From Phoronis australis (taxonomy: Eukaryota; Phoronida; Phoronidae), in NCBI GenBank assembly GCA_002633005.1, contig NMRA01000990.1, forward strand, positions 13,086 through 76,721: a stretch of DNA of 63,636 nucleotides. The letters run 5' to 3'. The position numbers and the translations under genes were made by a program. The notes under the pieces were generated by a model. That model was not told the origin of the DNA. It was given only the letters and a program-made list of their open reading frames with translations, and ran no database searches. Shown piece after piece: positions 63,565 to 63,636 of the stretch. Each line of letters begins with the position of its first letter. Within the stretch, counting starts at the first letter, position 1.

Positions 63565-63636
63565 TGGATAATGCCACCCGATTTAATTAGTCTTTTTTAC
63601 CGTCTTTATCGGTCTATATCCACATCGCCTCTTATA
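63565..63636 (-). mobile_element. Terminus of a second TTAA transposon, cut by the window edge
   Basis: TTAA (63561-63564) is followed by TGGATAATGCCACCCGATTT and sequence that is the reverse complement of the right end of the 6023-7690 element (AAGACTAATTAAATCGGG, CGATGTGGATATAGACCG). It is thus the same terminus in opposite orientation, with the body beyond the window. Confidence 0.85.

Overview
The window is animal nuclear DNA: AT-rich, sparsely coding, with short exons set in multi-kilobase introns and many decayed transposons. Metazoan families (an F-box/leucine-rich-repeat protein, an ankyrin-repeat protein, an SLC32/36/38-type transporter, THAP domains, a non-LTR retrotransposon), one-repeat-per-exon ankyrin structure and signs of highly divergent haplotypes suggest a marine invertebrate. 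An amphioxus- or hemichordate-like deuterostome is my best guess, but the species cannot be fixed from the sequence alone. All three recognisable host genes lie on the + strand.

Layout. (1) 1364-2242: the last two exons of a leucine-rich-repeat gene (FBXL6-like) entering from the left; a 27-bp minisatellite starts at its stop codon. (2) 6023-7690: a DNA transposon flanked by TTAA, carrying an exon that resembles a P2X7-like (ballast) domain protein, about 320 bp upstream of the next gene's start codon. (3) 8013-47939: an ankyrin-repeat gene of at least 11 exons. The ankyrin array is followed by a linker and the first part of a trypsin-like (HtrA/FAM111-style) peptidase domain with its catalytic-His motif. 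The middle ankyrin exons sit in a recent tandem array of about 657 bp per unit, and intron 8 holds a 5'-truncated LINE with an intact 1161-aa ORF2 and a perfect 10-bp target-site duplication. (4) 47940-58732: a gene-poor, repeat-dense interval with a 244-bp N gap, two single-N joins, a MITE-like repeat, a GGTCG-rich element and a 2.67-kb THAP-bearing terminal-inverted-repeat element (P-superfamily-like). (5) 58733-61898: the last three exons of an amino-acid transporter whose 5' part is not visible. (6) 61899-63636: intergenic, ending in one terminus of the same TTAA transposon family.

The ankyrin-peptidase gene is the most interesting object: repeats that probably bind a partner are coupled to a protease, and the repeat module is visibly expanding. 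Host genes end abruptly on both sides of 47940-58732, and single Ns are often flanked by duplicated sequence. This points to assembly joins between haplotypes or repeats, so spacing and copy number there should be treated with caution. Gene models rest on splice signals, phase and motif recognition by eye; no database search was possible.
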